Source of the DNA: a candidate division WWE3 bacterium RIFCSPHIGHO2_01_FULL_42_13
GTDB lineage: Bacteria; Patescibacteriota; WWE3; UBA101185; UBA10185
Direction: 5' to 3'
NCBI GenBank assembly: GCA_001772625.1
Contig: MEVA01000016.1
Location: 1 to 37,490, forward strand
Length of the DNA stretch: 37,490 nucleotides
A program made the position numbers and the translations under genes. The notes beneath the pieces were generated by a model. That model was given only the letters and a program-made list of their open reading frames with translations. It did no database searches and had not been told where the DNA came from. Below, piece after piece: positions 8,472 to 16,530 of the stretch; within the stretch, counting starts at the first letter, position 1, and each line of letters opens with the position of its first letter.

Positions 8472-9668
8472 TTAGGAATTTCGCGCGGAAATGTTAGCCA
8501 GCAAACCTAAACCCATTAAGCTAAAAACCAATGAGGATCCGCCGTACGAAACCAAAGGTAACGGCACGCCCGTTAGAGGAATTAGTCTGGTCATTGCGGC
8601 TACGTTCACAAAAAATTGAACGGCGATCCAGGTTGTGATTCCAGTTGCTAAAAGCCTGCCTAATAATGTTGTGGAATCTTTGGCCAGCATAAATCCTTTA
8701 TAAATAAAAAAACTAAAAATTAAAATAAAAACCGCGGTACCAATAAAACCAAATTCTTCGCCAATGATCGCAAAAATTGAATCCGCGGCAACCTCAGGTA
8801 AGTACTGAAACTTTTGCCGGGATTGCCCAAAACCTAATCCCCACAACCCACCGGATCCTAAAGCAATTTGAATTTGTCTTATGTGATAACCCAAAGATAA
8901 ATCACCTGACTCTGCGGGATTTAAAAATGTTAAAAGTCTGGCCCGCCTGTAATCGGACGAAAGAATGAAACCAACCCCGGCAAGAAACAGCGGTGGCAGT
9001 AGAGCTACTAGCGGCGCTAAACTCGCCCCCGACACAAAATACATAGAAAGGCCTATTATAAAAAGGAGCGCCGCCGTGGACATGTTAGGCTGCATCAAAA
9101 CCAACACCGATGTTAGCCCCACTACAATAATAAAAACCCAAAAGGGCTTTTCTTTGTTGCGCACAAATTTATCTAAAAGCACTCCTAAATAAATGACGAG
9201 GGCAAGTTTCGCAAACTCACTGGGCTGAAAGCCCAAAACACCTAACAATGGAATTTGTGGTAAGGGCGGAGGATTAACATAAAGCCATCTATGAGCGCCA
9301 TTTACGCATGGCGCAAAAATAAGGCCACCGGAACCACAGCCCGAAAAAAGGTTGGCCAAAGATAATACAACTAATGAAAGGAGGGCAATTCCAAATAGAG
9401 ACAGGGAGATTCTTCTTAAAGTATCAAAATCTAATTTGAAGAAAAAGTAAAATCCTAACAAACCAATACCAAGCCATCCCACCTGCAACAAGGCAAATCT
9501 ATACGCTCCACCAAAAGCACCTTGCGAATAGACTCCGGTAGCGTTGTATATCATAACAACCCCAAAAACCAGTAGTGCAATCAGAAGAATCAGAAAAGAC
9601 CTGTCTATATCTTTGATGCCATATCCAGCTTTATAAGAACTTTCCCTAGTTTTTTTTCTTGGAGACAT
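8472..9668 (-). CDS. ftsW: Lipid II polymerase FtsW (SEDS family)
   Basis: 398 residues with about ten hydrophobic segments. The SEDS hallmark regions are present: GVLGFQPSEFAKLALVIYLG, YRRARLLTFLNPAESGDLSLGYHIRQIQIALGSGGLWGLGFGQSRQKFQYLPEVAADSIFAIIGEEFGFIG, and near the C-terminus LPLVSYGGSSL. SEDS proteins polymerise lipid II into glycan strands together with a class B PBP; no such partner is in this window. It follows mraY by 4 bases and precedes murG. FtsW rather than RodA is chosen from the dcw context. Confidence 0.93.
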   Translation of the reverse strand: MSPRKKTRESSYKAGYGIKDIDRSFLILLIALLVFGVVMIYNATGVYSQGAFGGAYRFALLQVGWLGIGLLGFYFFFKLDFDTLRRISLSLFGIALLSLVVLSLANLFSGCGSGGLIFAPCVNGAHRWLYVNPPPLPQIPLLGVLGFQPSEFAKLALVIYLGVLLDKFVRNKEKPFWVFIIVVGLTSVLVLMQPNMSTAALLFIIGLSMYFVSGASLAPLVALLPPLFLAGVGFILSSDYRRARLLTFLNPAESGDLSLGYHIRQIQIALGSGGLWGLGFGQSRQKFQYLPEVAADSIFAIIGEEFGFIGTAVFILIFSFFIYKGFMLAKDSTTLLGRLLATGITTWIAVQFFVNVAAMTRLIPLTGVPLPLVSYGGSSLVFSLMGLGLLANISARNS

Positions 9669-9672
9669 AGAT

Positions 9673-10758
9673 TTACAACAGAGCTACCAATAATCCCAAA
9701 AAGGCAAATAAAGCTCCCACCAGCCAGAATCGCAGAGTCACCTTGGTTTCATGCCAGCCTAAAAGTTCAAAATGGTGGTGTACAGGTGCCATTCTGAATA
9801 ATCTCTTTTTCGTCAGGGCATACGAAAGCTGTTGTAACGGGCTGGAAATACCATCTAACAAGAAAACTATGGCGACAAGCAAAACCGCCACCTCTCTATG
9901 CATAACTACACCTAAAACGGCAATTGTTGCCCCCAACACGTGTGAGCCCACGTTGCCCATAAAAATTCGCGCGGGGTTCACGTTAAAATATAAAAATGGC
10001 AACAAGGCGCCTACAAAGGTCGCGCTAAAGAGTGCAAGTTCATTGTAATTTAGTTCGCTAGCCATAACCCACAGGGCAATGAAGGCTATTAATCCCAACC
10101 CGCCTGCCAACCCATCCAAACCATCGGTAAAGGCAACGGAATTCAAAACCACTATAAACATGAGGAAAATTACCACGGGATATAACCACCCGATGTGAAC
10201 ATCGCCCAACAATGGAAACCAAATATAATCCCATCCCAATTTAAAATAAGTCCAGTATGAAACAAAACCGCCGATTAGAGACTGAATTAAAATCTTCTGG
10301 TAAGTTTTCATGCCTGACTCGTCAGAACTTCCAACTATTCGCCAAAATTCTTTAAATCCCCTCCAGGGTGTAAGCAGTGCTTGAATCATAAATCTTAAAG
10401 GCGCTATCAAAAAAATCTTTCCCAACCATACATTTCTAAAATAAAATCTAAAACCGGTTGTTTTATATATTTTTCCGAAATCTTCCATGATTCCAAAAAA
10501 CCCGGCCATACATGCCACAAGGACGGGGAAAAGTGTTTGGGTTCTGGAACGGTTAAAAAGAAGTGTGATCACAGAGACGATTAGGATAAAAACCAGGCCA
10601 CCCATTGTTGGGGTTCCGAGCTTTTTCAAATGGGATTTCGGTCCATTACCGCGGACTTCCTCACCCATGTGATATTTATAAACGAAATTAATCCAAAGCG
10701 GATAAAGTAAACCTGTTAAAACTACTGCTAAAAGTAAATAAAGGAGCTGCGCGTGCAT
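9673..10758 (-). CDS. mraY: Phospho-N-acetylmuramoyl-pentapeptide transferase
   Basis: An integral membrane enzyme of 361 residues that joins phospho-MurNAc-pentapeptide to undecaprenyl phosphate, giving lipid I. Seen are the early KLGTPTMGGLVFI segment, the Asp-rich motif FTDGLDGLAGGLG, the magnesium-site motif ARIFMGNVGSHVLG, and the C-terminal PVHHHFELLGWHETKVTLRFW motif that is diagnostic for MraY over WecA. There is an expanded stretch around residues 95-160, between the early helices, that is longer than in E. coli MraY. The start is an ATG 19 bases after the murA stop. Confidence 0.95.
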   Translation of the reverse strand: MHAQLLYLLLAVVLTGLLYPLWINFVYKYHMGEEVRGNGPKSHLKKLGTPTMGGLVFILIVSVITLLFNRSRTQTLFPVLVACMAGFFGIMEDFGKIYKTTGFRFYFRNVWLGKIFLIAPLRFMIQALLTPWRGFKEFWRIVGSSDESGMKTYQKILIQSLIGGFVSYWTYFKLGWDYIWFPLLGDVHIGWLYPVVIFLMFIVVLNSVAFTDGLDGLAGGLGLIAFIALWVMASELNYNELALFSATFVGALLPFLYFNVNPARIFMGNVGSHVLGATIAVLGVVMHREVAVLLVAIVFLLDGISSPLQQLSYALTKKRLFRMAPVHHHFELLGWHETKVTLRFWLVGALFAFLGLLVALL

Positions 10759-10777
10759 ACTAAGTTTTAGTATATCA

Positions 10778-12106
10778 CTATTCTACGGCTGAAATGTTGG
10801 CCCCAAGGCTTGCGAGCTTGGATATAAAGTCTTCGTAACCGCGGGTTACATTTTCGAACCCTACAATCTCACTTTTACCCTCGGCGGCAAGGGCGGCTAT
10901 AACTAAAGTCGCACCGGCACGCAAATCAGGCACATAAAGTTTTGTGCCGTGCAAAGGAGTCTTTCCGGTTATTTTAGCTACGCTTTTTGGTTCCCCAAGT
11001 TTTTCGAGATCATATGTATCGTCATTAACTTGTACTTCCAAACCTGATTCTTGAGGCGTGGTTAAATTTATTTTCGCACCCATTCTATTTAGATCCACTG
11101 TGTAGCCAAATCGATCCCAGTAAATTGTGTCGTGGACAGTGCTTTCCCCGGAAACTTGCGTGAGAAGCAGCGTGATTAGGGGTTGCCAGTCGGTCATGAA
11201 ACCTGGGGCTGGCGCTGTTGTTATATCAACCGGTAGCAAATCCTCTCCAGATCTCCAAATTCTCATTTCATCGTCATTAATTTCAAACTTAGCCTCCATT
11301 TTGGTTAAAACGTTCACAAACGAAAGTAAATGCGCGCGGTTAACACCTTTTATTGTCATGTTTCCGTTTGTAACAAGCGCAGCAACAGCGTAAGTTACAA
11401 CCTCATTCCTATCCGGCTGAACTGTAAAAGAAGCGCCGTTAAATTGCTTGCTGCCTGTAACTTTTATTCTTGTTGATTCCAATCTTTCTACTTTGCCGCC
11501 AAGAAGGTTTATAAACTCTATTAAATCATCAACTTCTGGTTCTTGAGCAGCGTTGTTTATTATTGTCTCTCCGTTTGCAAAGGCGGAAAAAAGAATAGCC
11601 ATATCTGTTCCCATGTGTGTATTTCTCTGGAAATTAATATTGCTTCCAGACAAGGTCTGAGCGTCCAGGTAAATGAACTTTTCATCGTTTTTAACACTTA
11701 TGCCAAGCGCTTCCCACACACCAACCCACCTGTTAATAGGCCGCGGGCCAATTTTGCAACCGCCTGGAAACGGGACCACAGCCTTGCCAAATCTAAAAAC
11801 TAATGGCGCGGCGTATAAAGGGGCTGTTCTATTTTTGCTACCAAGTTCATACGGGATTTCAAAAGTGTTGACGCCCGACCCATTTATCAAAAGCTTATTT
11901 GTACCTAACCATTCAACCTTTCCTCCCAAAAGCTTTACAATTTCAAGGTCTGCGTCCAAGTTTTCTATTCTGGGAACATTATCAAAAACAACATCTTCGT
12001 TGCATAAAAGTGCAGCTGGGATTAATTTCAAAATAGAATTTTTCGAGCCGGAAGTTCTTACAGTTCCTACAAGAGGGTTGCCACCTTCAACTAAAACGTT
12101 TGACAT
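10778..12106 (-). CDS. murA: UDP-N-acetylglucosamine 1-carboxyvinyltransferase
   Basis: The first committed enzyme of peptidoglycan synthesis, transferring enolpyruvate from PEP to UDP-GlcNAc. The catalytic lysine lies in SGSKNSILKL (K22) and the active-site cysteine in FPGGCKIGPRP (about C117), so the fosfomycin-sensitive Cys form is kept. The two-domain inside-out barrel is complete at 442 residues, ending with DLRAGATLVIAAL and RGYEDFISKLASLGANI. It sits 19 bases before mraY and 3 bases after secG, an unusual place inside a dcw-type series. Confidence 0.96.
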   Translation of the reverse strand: MSNVLVEGGNPLVGTVRTSGSKNSILKLIPAALLCNEDVVFDNVPRIENLDADLEIVKLLGGKVEWLGTNKLLINGSGVNTFEIPYELGSKNRTAPLYAAPLVFRFGKAVVPFPGGCKIGPRPINRWVGVWEALGISVKNDEKFIYLDAQTLSGSNINFQRNTHMGTDMAILFSAFANGETIINNAAQEPEVDDLIEFINLLGGKVERLESTRIKVTGSKQFNGASFTVQPDRNEVVTYAVAALVTNGNMTIKGVNRAHLLSFVNVLTKMEAKFEINDDEMRIWRSGEDLLPVDITTAPAPGFMTDWQPLITLLLTQVSGESTVHDTIYWDRFGYTVDLNRMGAKINLTTPQESGLEVQVNDDTYDLEKLGEPKSVAKITGKTPLHGTKLYVPDLRAGATLVIAALAAEGKSEIVGFENVTRGYEDFISKLASLGANISAVE

Positions 12107-12109
12107 AAA

Positions 12110-12334
12110 CTAACTTAGAAAAACAATTACAAGAGAATTAATTACAAAAATTACTCCAAAAGTCACGGTTAAACCAAAAATTAACTTTTCAACACCTCTG
12201 CGTGTCCTGTAAAATCCACCAACATTACTAAAAGCGCTTGAAAGGCCAATGCCTTTGGACTGAATCAACACAAAAAGGGTTAGAAGGGCGGCGAGGAGTA
12301 TTTGTAGTAATTTACTTAGGTTCAAAAAGTTCAT
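12110..12334 (-). CDS. secG: Preprotein translocase subunit SecG
   Basis: 74 residues with two hydrophobic helices (about 9-25 and 51-72) and between them the typical SecG segment LFVLIQSKGIGLSSAFSNVGGFYRTRRGVEKL. SecG assists SecYEG-mediated export in the membrane. The length fits the family. It is packed between the holin-like gene (2-base gap) and murA (3-base gap). Confidence 0.9.
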   Translation of the reverse strand: MNFLNLSKLLQILLAALLTLFVLIQSKGIGLSSAFSNVGGFYRTRRGVEKLIFGLTVTFGVIFVINSLVIVFLS

Positions 12335-12336
12335 GC

Positions 12337-12747
12337 TTATCTTTTTTCACACAACCACTCAAAGAAGTGGTAAACAAAACTTAAAACAAACGCTGAAGCT
12401 GCGGCGGACTCAACCACCGAAAGCAGCCTTGATGGTAACACAAAGCCGAAAATTCTCAACTCGGGAAGCGTTGTTTCCACAATACTCAAATCCGTAATAA
12501 AGATCGTCAGAATATACAGAACAGTAAGTGTGAGTAGGAAGTTTAAAAGTATAAAACCTAAGCCCATGTGTGGAAGAGACAGGATTCTAAGAATCGGGAT
12601 TATGAACAGATTTAAGAGAACTAAAGCAACAAGAAGTAGGATCATGTTTTGTTCGGGATTCGCACCAAAGTCAATTCCACTAACAAGTCTTTGAGCTATT
12701 TGAATAGAGGCGTACGAAATAAGAACTGAGCGTAAGATTAATCTCAT
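12337..12747 (-). CDS. Four-helix membrane protein of the phage-holin-4 / YvlD-like family
   Basis: 136 residues with about four hydrophobic segments, a pattern such as LLVALVLLNLFIIPILRILSLP followed by LGFILLNFLLTLTVLYILTIFI. This spacing and the NLFIIPILR motif resemble the YvlD/phage holin family 4 superfamily, widespread small membrane proteins of unknown role in bacteria; holin activity is not implied. The gene ends 2 bases before secG and starts 7 bases after the uvrC stop, so it is likely co-transcribed. The assignment rests on hydropathy pattern and a few residues, so it is moderate. Confidence 0.65.
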   Translation of the reverse strand: MRLILRSVLISYASIQIAQRLVSGIDFGANPEQNMILLLVALVLLNLFIIPILRILSLPHMGLGFILLNFLLTLTVLYILTIFITDLSIVETTLPELRIFGFVLPSRLLSVVESAAASAFVLSFVYHFFEWLCEKR

Positions 12748-12754
12748 GCATTAA

Positions 12755-14104
12755 TTATAACCCGCTACCTATCTTTCTCAACCTAAGCTGCATATGGTAT
12801 TTTTTGGCAAACCTGTGCGCCTCATCCCTTAGTCTCTGCAAAAGCTTTAAACCTGCATTATCTTTTGACAGTGAAACTTCCGATAACCCGGACAAAACTA
12901 TAGTCTCAAGCCTTTTTGCCAGTCCGATAATGGGAATTGAGAGTCCAAGTTTCTGCAAAACCTCAACCGCTGCTGAAACCTGCCCCTTTCCACCATCTAT
13001 CACAATTAAATCTGGCGTTCCCCACTTCTTCATATTTTTACTTTCAAGCTTCTCCCGCGCAAACCTTCGCCTTAAGACTTCTCGGATCATTTCAAAATCA
13101 TCTGGTGTTTCCTTAAACTTAATTCTAAATTTTCGGTATTCACTTTTATCAATACGCCCATCGGTTGCCACAACCATAGAACCCGTCGCGTCTTTTCCAA
13201 ACAGATTTGAAATATCGTAACATTCAATCCTTGACGGGAGTCTTTTTAATTCAGGAATATTTGCAACCAACTCATCTAACGCTTGTGAAACTAAATCTTC
13301 AATTAAATAAGGGTTATCCATGTACTCTTCCGGATCTCTAAAGTTGCGGGTTATATAGTTTATTTTTGAAAGAAGATCCCGCTTTTGAGCCGCCTCCTCA
13401 TATTTCATCTCTTTAGAAAGTTTTCTCATTTCTTTTTCCAGCGAACCTAGAAGTCTTGGACTTTCACCTTCTAAAAGTCTTTGGAGTTGTTTTATTTGAG
13501 CCTTATATTCATCAACGGAAACAGCATTGGTACAAGGCGCAGGACAAAGACCAACATGTCCATAAAAACACGGCGAGCCAAGACCCTGGTACCTTTGAAA
13601 CTTGGAGGTAGAACAGTCTCTAAACGGAAACATTCGACGAAGAGTCCGTAGCAAATACTTTGCAACGGTTCCGTGAGCGTACGGGCCGTAGATTTTATCA
13701 TTAGGTTTTAGTTCAGTTGCACGCGCTGTAATCACTACTGGAAGTTTTACCGGTTTTCCATTAATCTTTACTTCCTCGTTTCGAATAACAATATGAAGCG
13801 AAGATTTGTCATCTTTTAAAGCGACGTTATATTTCGGATTGTGTTTTTTAATAAGAGAAGCTTCAAGAATTAATGCTTCAAGTTCCGTTTCAACTTCGAT
13901 AGTATCCAGATCCACAATTTGTCTAACAAGAGCTGCAGTTTTTGAACTTGTGTCAATTGCTATAACAAAATAGGATTTAACCCTGTCATACAATCTTATC
14001 GCTTTACCAACATAAATAACCTTCCCACTTTCATTTTTGAACATATAAATGCCTGGGCGTTTGGGGAGATTATTTACTTTTTGTAGAAGTTTGTTTGGAG
14101 ACAC
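12755..14104 (-). CDS. uvrC: Excinuclease ABC subunit C, short form without the C-terminal HhH domain
   Basis: 449 residues. The N-terminal GIY-YIG nuclease is clear (PGIYMFKNESGKVIYVGKA, about residues 17-37), followed by the cysteine-containing segment (CSTSKFQRY, GSPCFYGHVGLCPAPC), the UVR motif (MRKLSKEMKYEEAAQKRDLL), and the RNase H-like half with ECYDISNLFG and DLIVIDGGKGQVSAA. It makes the 3' and 5' incisions in nucleotide excision repair with UvrA and UvrB, both in this window. The protein ends at LRLRKIGSGL, where family members normally continue into a tandem helix-hairpin-helix; the next gene starts 7 bases later, so there is no room for it. The start is GTG with TATAAA 8 bases upstream, suggesting a near-leaderless mRNA. 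Confidence 0.92.
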   Translation of the reverse strand: MSPNKLLQKVNNLPKRPGIYMFKNESGKVIYVGKAIRLYDRVKSYFVIAIDTSSKTAALVRQIVDLDTIEVETELEALILEASLIKKHNPKYNVALKDDKSSLHIVIRNEEVKINGKPVKLPVVITARATELKPNDKIYGPYAHGTVAKYLLRTLRRMFPFRDCSTSKFQRYQGLGSPCFYGHVGLCPAPCTNAVSVDEYKAQIKQLQRLLEGESPRLLGSLEKEMRKLSKEMKYEEAAQKRDLLSKINYITRNFRDPEEYMDNPYLIEDLVSQALDELVANIPELKRLPSRIECYDISNLFGKDATGSMVVATDGRIDKSEYRKFRIKFKETPDDFEMIREVLRRRFAREKLESKNMKKWGTPDLIVIDGGKGQVSAAVEVLQKLGLSIPIIGLAKRLETIVLSGLSEVSLSKDNAGLKLLQRLRDEAHRFAKKYHMQLRLRKIGSGL

Positions 14105-14112
14105 AAAGGGAT

Positions 14113-14118
14113 TTTATA
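14113..14118 (-). promoter_or_regulatory. -10 box of uvrC, 8 bases before the GTG start
   Basis: Minus strand TATAAA followed by ATCCCTTT and GTG. No Shine-Dalgarno is seen. It fits a leaderless or nearly leaderless transcript that would head the long uvrC-to-ftsZ series. Confidence 0.45.
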
Positions 14119-14142
14119 GCTTAATTAGGGAATAGACAAAAA

Positions 14143-14181
14143 ACAAGGCTTAGGAAAAGCGGTGATGCTCCTAAGCCTTGT
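14143..14181 (-). terminator. Strong rho-independent terminator of the Arg-rich membrane protein gene
   Basis: Perfect 13-bp inverted repeat ACAAGGCTTAGGA / TCCTAAGCCTTGT with a 13-base loop. On the minus strand it is followed by a T tract (TTGTTTTTTG). It lies 24 bases past the stop of the gene at 14205-14519 and insulates that gene from uvrC. Confidence 0.88.
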
Positions 14182-14204
14182 AAGATAGCTACGTTAGTAC
14201 TTAC

Positions 14205-14519
14205 TTAACGGTAGCTTGGGTGCCGACGCCAATTGGCGCGCTGGGTCGGCGTAGCGTTGCGCAGGTATACCTTCGGCCGGTGAGTAGGGCTACCGCGGCC
14301 GCTGCGCACGAATGGGCGCTTGTTCCGGGGGTCACGCTTGCTCCACACCTGCTGCACGGGCTCTGATTTCTTGCCCAGCAGGACCGGTACCAAGTTGCCT
14401 GTAGTCGCGATATTGCGACGGACCGGCGAAAAGGTAGGGCGGCGCCCTGCGAACAGCATAGCAGCGCCACCAAGGAAAGCAAAAGCTACCAAAAAGACTA
14501 AAATCAACGTCGGGTTCAC
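14205..14519 (-). CDS. Small membrane-anchored arginine-rich protein, unknown function
   Basis: 104 residues: one N-terminal hydrophobic helix (about residues 3-24, PTLILVFLVAFAFLGGAAMLFAG), then a strongly basic tail rich in Arg, Pro and Asn (SPVRRNIATTGN, RDPRNKRPFVRSGRGSPTHRPK). I recognise no family. Translation is well supported: a GTG start with AGGAGG five bases upstream, a near-consensus promoter and a 13-bp terminator. The overlapping ORF at 14201-14482 has neither and is a shadow. Its DNA is much richer in G+C than its neighbours. A basic cytoplasmic tail could bind nucleic acid or ribosomes, but that is only a guess from charge. Confidence 0.75.
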   Translation of the reverse strand: MNPTLILVFLVAFAFLGGAAMLFAGRRPTFSPVRRNIATTGNLVPVLLGKKSEPVQQVWSKRDPRNKRPFVRSGRGSPTHRPKVYLRNATPTQRANWRRHPSYR

Positions 14520-14554
14520 CTAAGCCTCCTGAGCTTTTGAAAGGAATTTCTGTA

Positions 14555-14583
14555 ATTATACCCTATAATAGCTTTACGTGCAA
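14555..14583 (-). promoter_or_regulatory. Near-consensus promoter of the Arg-rich membrane protein, with a palindrome at the -35
   Basis: Minus strand TTGCAC, 17-base spacer, TATAAT; the predicted start is near 14548. The perfect palindrome ACCTATAGGT (14583-14592) abuts the -35 and lies between this gene and the divergent transglutaminase gene. Confidence 0.75.
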
Positions 14584-14618
14584 CCTATAGGTCCATAGCC
14601 ACCTCTTACCGCATCTTG

Positions 14619-14624
14619 TATTAT
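14619..14624 (+). promoter_or_regulatory. -10 box of the transglutaminase-like gene, 7 bases before the ATG
   Basis: TATTAT followed by TAGTGCA and ATG. No Shine-Dalgarno is visible between them, so transcription should begin at or next to the start codon. Confidence 0.5.
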
Positions 14625-14631
14625 TAGTGCA

Positions 14632-16530
14632 ATGCCTAGAATACTAAAGTCGTTAACCTTAGCCACTTTTCTGATTATTACCTCTCTTTTGCTACCCCCC
14701 GCTTTGGCAGACGAGCTATTCGACACAGAATTCAATGTCGTCTACAACATCGCCCCAACCGGTGAAGCTAGCATTGTTCAAAACATAAAAATTACCAACA
14801 AACAGGATGACGTGGTTGCGACAAATTATTCGCTAACCATAAAAGACATGAACATTTACGATGCGGCAGGAACTGATGATGAAGGTGAACTAAAACTTGA
14901 AACATCAAAAGACGTAAACACAACTACACTTAAAACAGAATTCAATGAACAAGTAATTGGAGCCGACAGAAGTTACGAATGGCAACTTAAATACAAGTCT
15001 GGAGATATTGCCACTAAAGTTGGCGAAGTTTGGAACGTACATATACCACAAGTTGAGGTTTTGGATTTAACTAAGGATTACAACGTAACGCTAGTGGTTC
15101 CAAAGGAATTTGGACCGGAAATTTTTATTTCGCCCCTACCAACAAAAGCAACTGATGAAGGTGCCTCAATAACCTATTTTTTTGATAAAAAAACCCTGGC
15201 CGAAAAAGGAATAACCGCGTCTTTCGGAAATTTTCAGACTCTAAACTTTCAACTCAAATATAACCTGTCCAACGAATCGGCTTTTACTTCATACCAGGAA
15301 ATTGCTCTGCCACCGGATATTACTAATACACAGCAAGTTTTGTATAAATCATTGGAACCTAAACCCTACAGTTTTCATACAGATGATGACGGAAACCTAA
15401 TTGCGACATATAAACTTGGCGGGCATGATGAGGTAGAGGTTATCCTCACCGGCTCTGCAAGAATTGCTGGCAAACAGATAAATCCGTTTTTTGGGGGAAG
15501 TTTGAGCGAAATACCGGGGGAGTTGAAGCGCAAGTACACCGGCGCGGAGAAATATTGGGAAGTAGACGCACCTATGATAAAGGATCTTGCCAGTTCACTT
15601 AAAGATACAGGATTAACGACATCTCAAAACGCACAAAGGGTTTACGAATATGTAACTCAAAATCTCAAATACGATTTTGATATTGTAAATAAGTCTTTTG
15701 TCGATAGAAACGGCGCGTTAAACGCATTAACAAACCCCGGTCCATGGGCGTGCATGGAATTTACCGACTCATTTATTGCAATTACGCGTGCAATGGGGAT
15801 TCCCGCCCGGGAATTAAATGGTTATGCTTTTGCCCAGGAAAGTAACCTCACTCCCCTATCAATAAATTTAAAAGGCGGGGACTTACTTCACTCGTGGGCG
15901 GAATTTTATGATCCTAATTTTGGTTGGGTGCAGGTTGATCCAACATGGGGAAATACTTCGGGGATTGATTACTTTACAAAACTAGACACAAACCACTTCG
16001 TATTTAGCATAAAGGGCACAAGTTCTGAATACCCGTTTCCTGCGGGCGCGTATAAAGTAACAGGAAACGAAAAGCAGGTTGAAGTGGATTTTGCCCAAAA
16101 CCCAGAAGAAATAAACTTTAATGAGAATATAAAAGTTTACGAAGAAGCAAATCCAAGCCTTATACTAAAACTGCTTAGCCGCTTTAGGGAATTAAAAACG
16201 TACACCATCTACAATCAGGATGGAATAAAACTTTACAACCTCAACCGAAAAAGACAAATCTTGCAACCCTTCTCTACTGCAACCGTTCAGCTTCCAAAAG
16301 ACTCTAACGAATTGTATTTTGAAGATTTTACCGGAAAAGGAAAGGTTTTAAGTTTCGCGGTTTCGCAAGGCGAGCCGCCAGAAACGCCTAAACCAGTTTT
16401 TTCTCTTTTTGGAGTTGCTGCCTTAGCACTTCTGCTGTGTACGATGATTTATTGGCTGGCAATTCATCCCGAGGCCCTGAAAAAAGTATCTCGCCGCCTG
16501 CCTCACCGCCCTCAGGCCCAAGGTCAATAA
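14632..16530 (+). CDS. Exported, C-terminally anchored transglutaminase-like protein
   Basis: 632 residues. The N-terminus is a signal peptide (KSLTLATFLIITSLLLPPALA, likely cut near residue 26). A long beta-rich extracytoplasmic part (about 30-300) comes before a transglutaminase/protease-like core with the triad Cys in PWACMEFTDS (about C374), His in LLHSWAEFYD (about H420) and Asp in VQVDPTWGN (about D436). A C-terminal helix ([19 protein letters not shown]) and basic tail would anchor it. The family includes protein cross-linkers and cysteine peptidases; substrate unknown. The last 143 bases overlap the 3' end of uvrA on the other strand, and the anchor is encoded within that overlap. Confidence 0.85.
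   Translation: MPRILKSLTLATFLIITSLLLPPALADELFDTEFNVVYNIAPTGEASIVQNIKITNKQDDVVATNYSLTIKDMNIYDAAGTDDEGELKLETSKDVNTTTLKTEFNEQVIGADRSYEWQLKYKSGDIATKVGEVWNVHIPQVEVLDLTKDYNVTLVVPKEFGPEIFISPLPTKATDEGASITYFFDKKTLAEKGITASFGNFQTLNFQLKYNLSNESAFTSYQEIALPPDITNTQQVLYKSLEPKPYSFHTDDDGNLIATYKLGGHDEVEVILTGSARIAGKQINPFFGGSLSEIPGELKRKYTGAEKYWEVDAPMIKDLASSLKDTGLTTSQNAQRVYEYVTQNLKYDFDIVNKSFVDRNGALNALTNPGPWACMEFTDSFIAITRAMGIPARELNGYAFAQESNLTPLSINLKGGDLLHSWAEFYDPNFGWVQVDPTWGNTSGIDYFTKLDTNHFVFSIKGTSSEYPFPAGAYKVTGNEKQVEVDFAQNPEEINFNENIKVYEEANPSLILKLLSRFRELKTYTIYNQDGIKLYNLNRKRQILQPFSTATVQLPKDSNELYFEDFTGKGKVLSFAVSQGEPPETPKPVFSLFGVAALALLLCTMIYWLAIHPEALKKVSRRLPHRPQAQGQ

Noticed and set aside
11673-12113. 146-aa plus-strand ORF
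   Set aside because: Antisense to conserved MurA sequence; open only because of codon bias on the other strand.
12804-13220. 138-aa plus-strand ORF
   Set aside because: Antisense to the conserved UvrC nuclease domain.
14201-14482. 93-aa ORF on the minus strand
   Set aside because: It overlaps the 104-aa ORF in another frame and has no ribosome site. The 104-codon frame has AGGAGG, a hydrophobic N-terminus and a promoter at the right distance.
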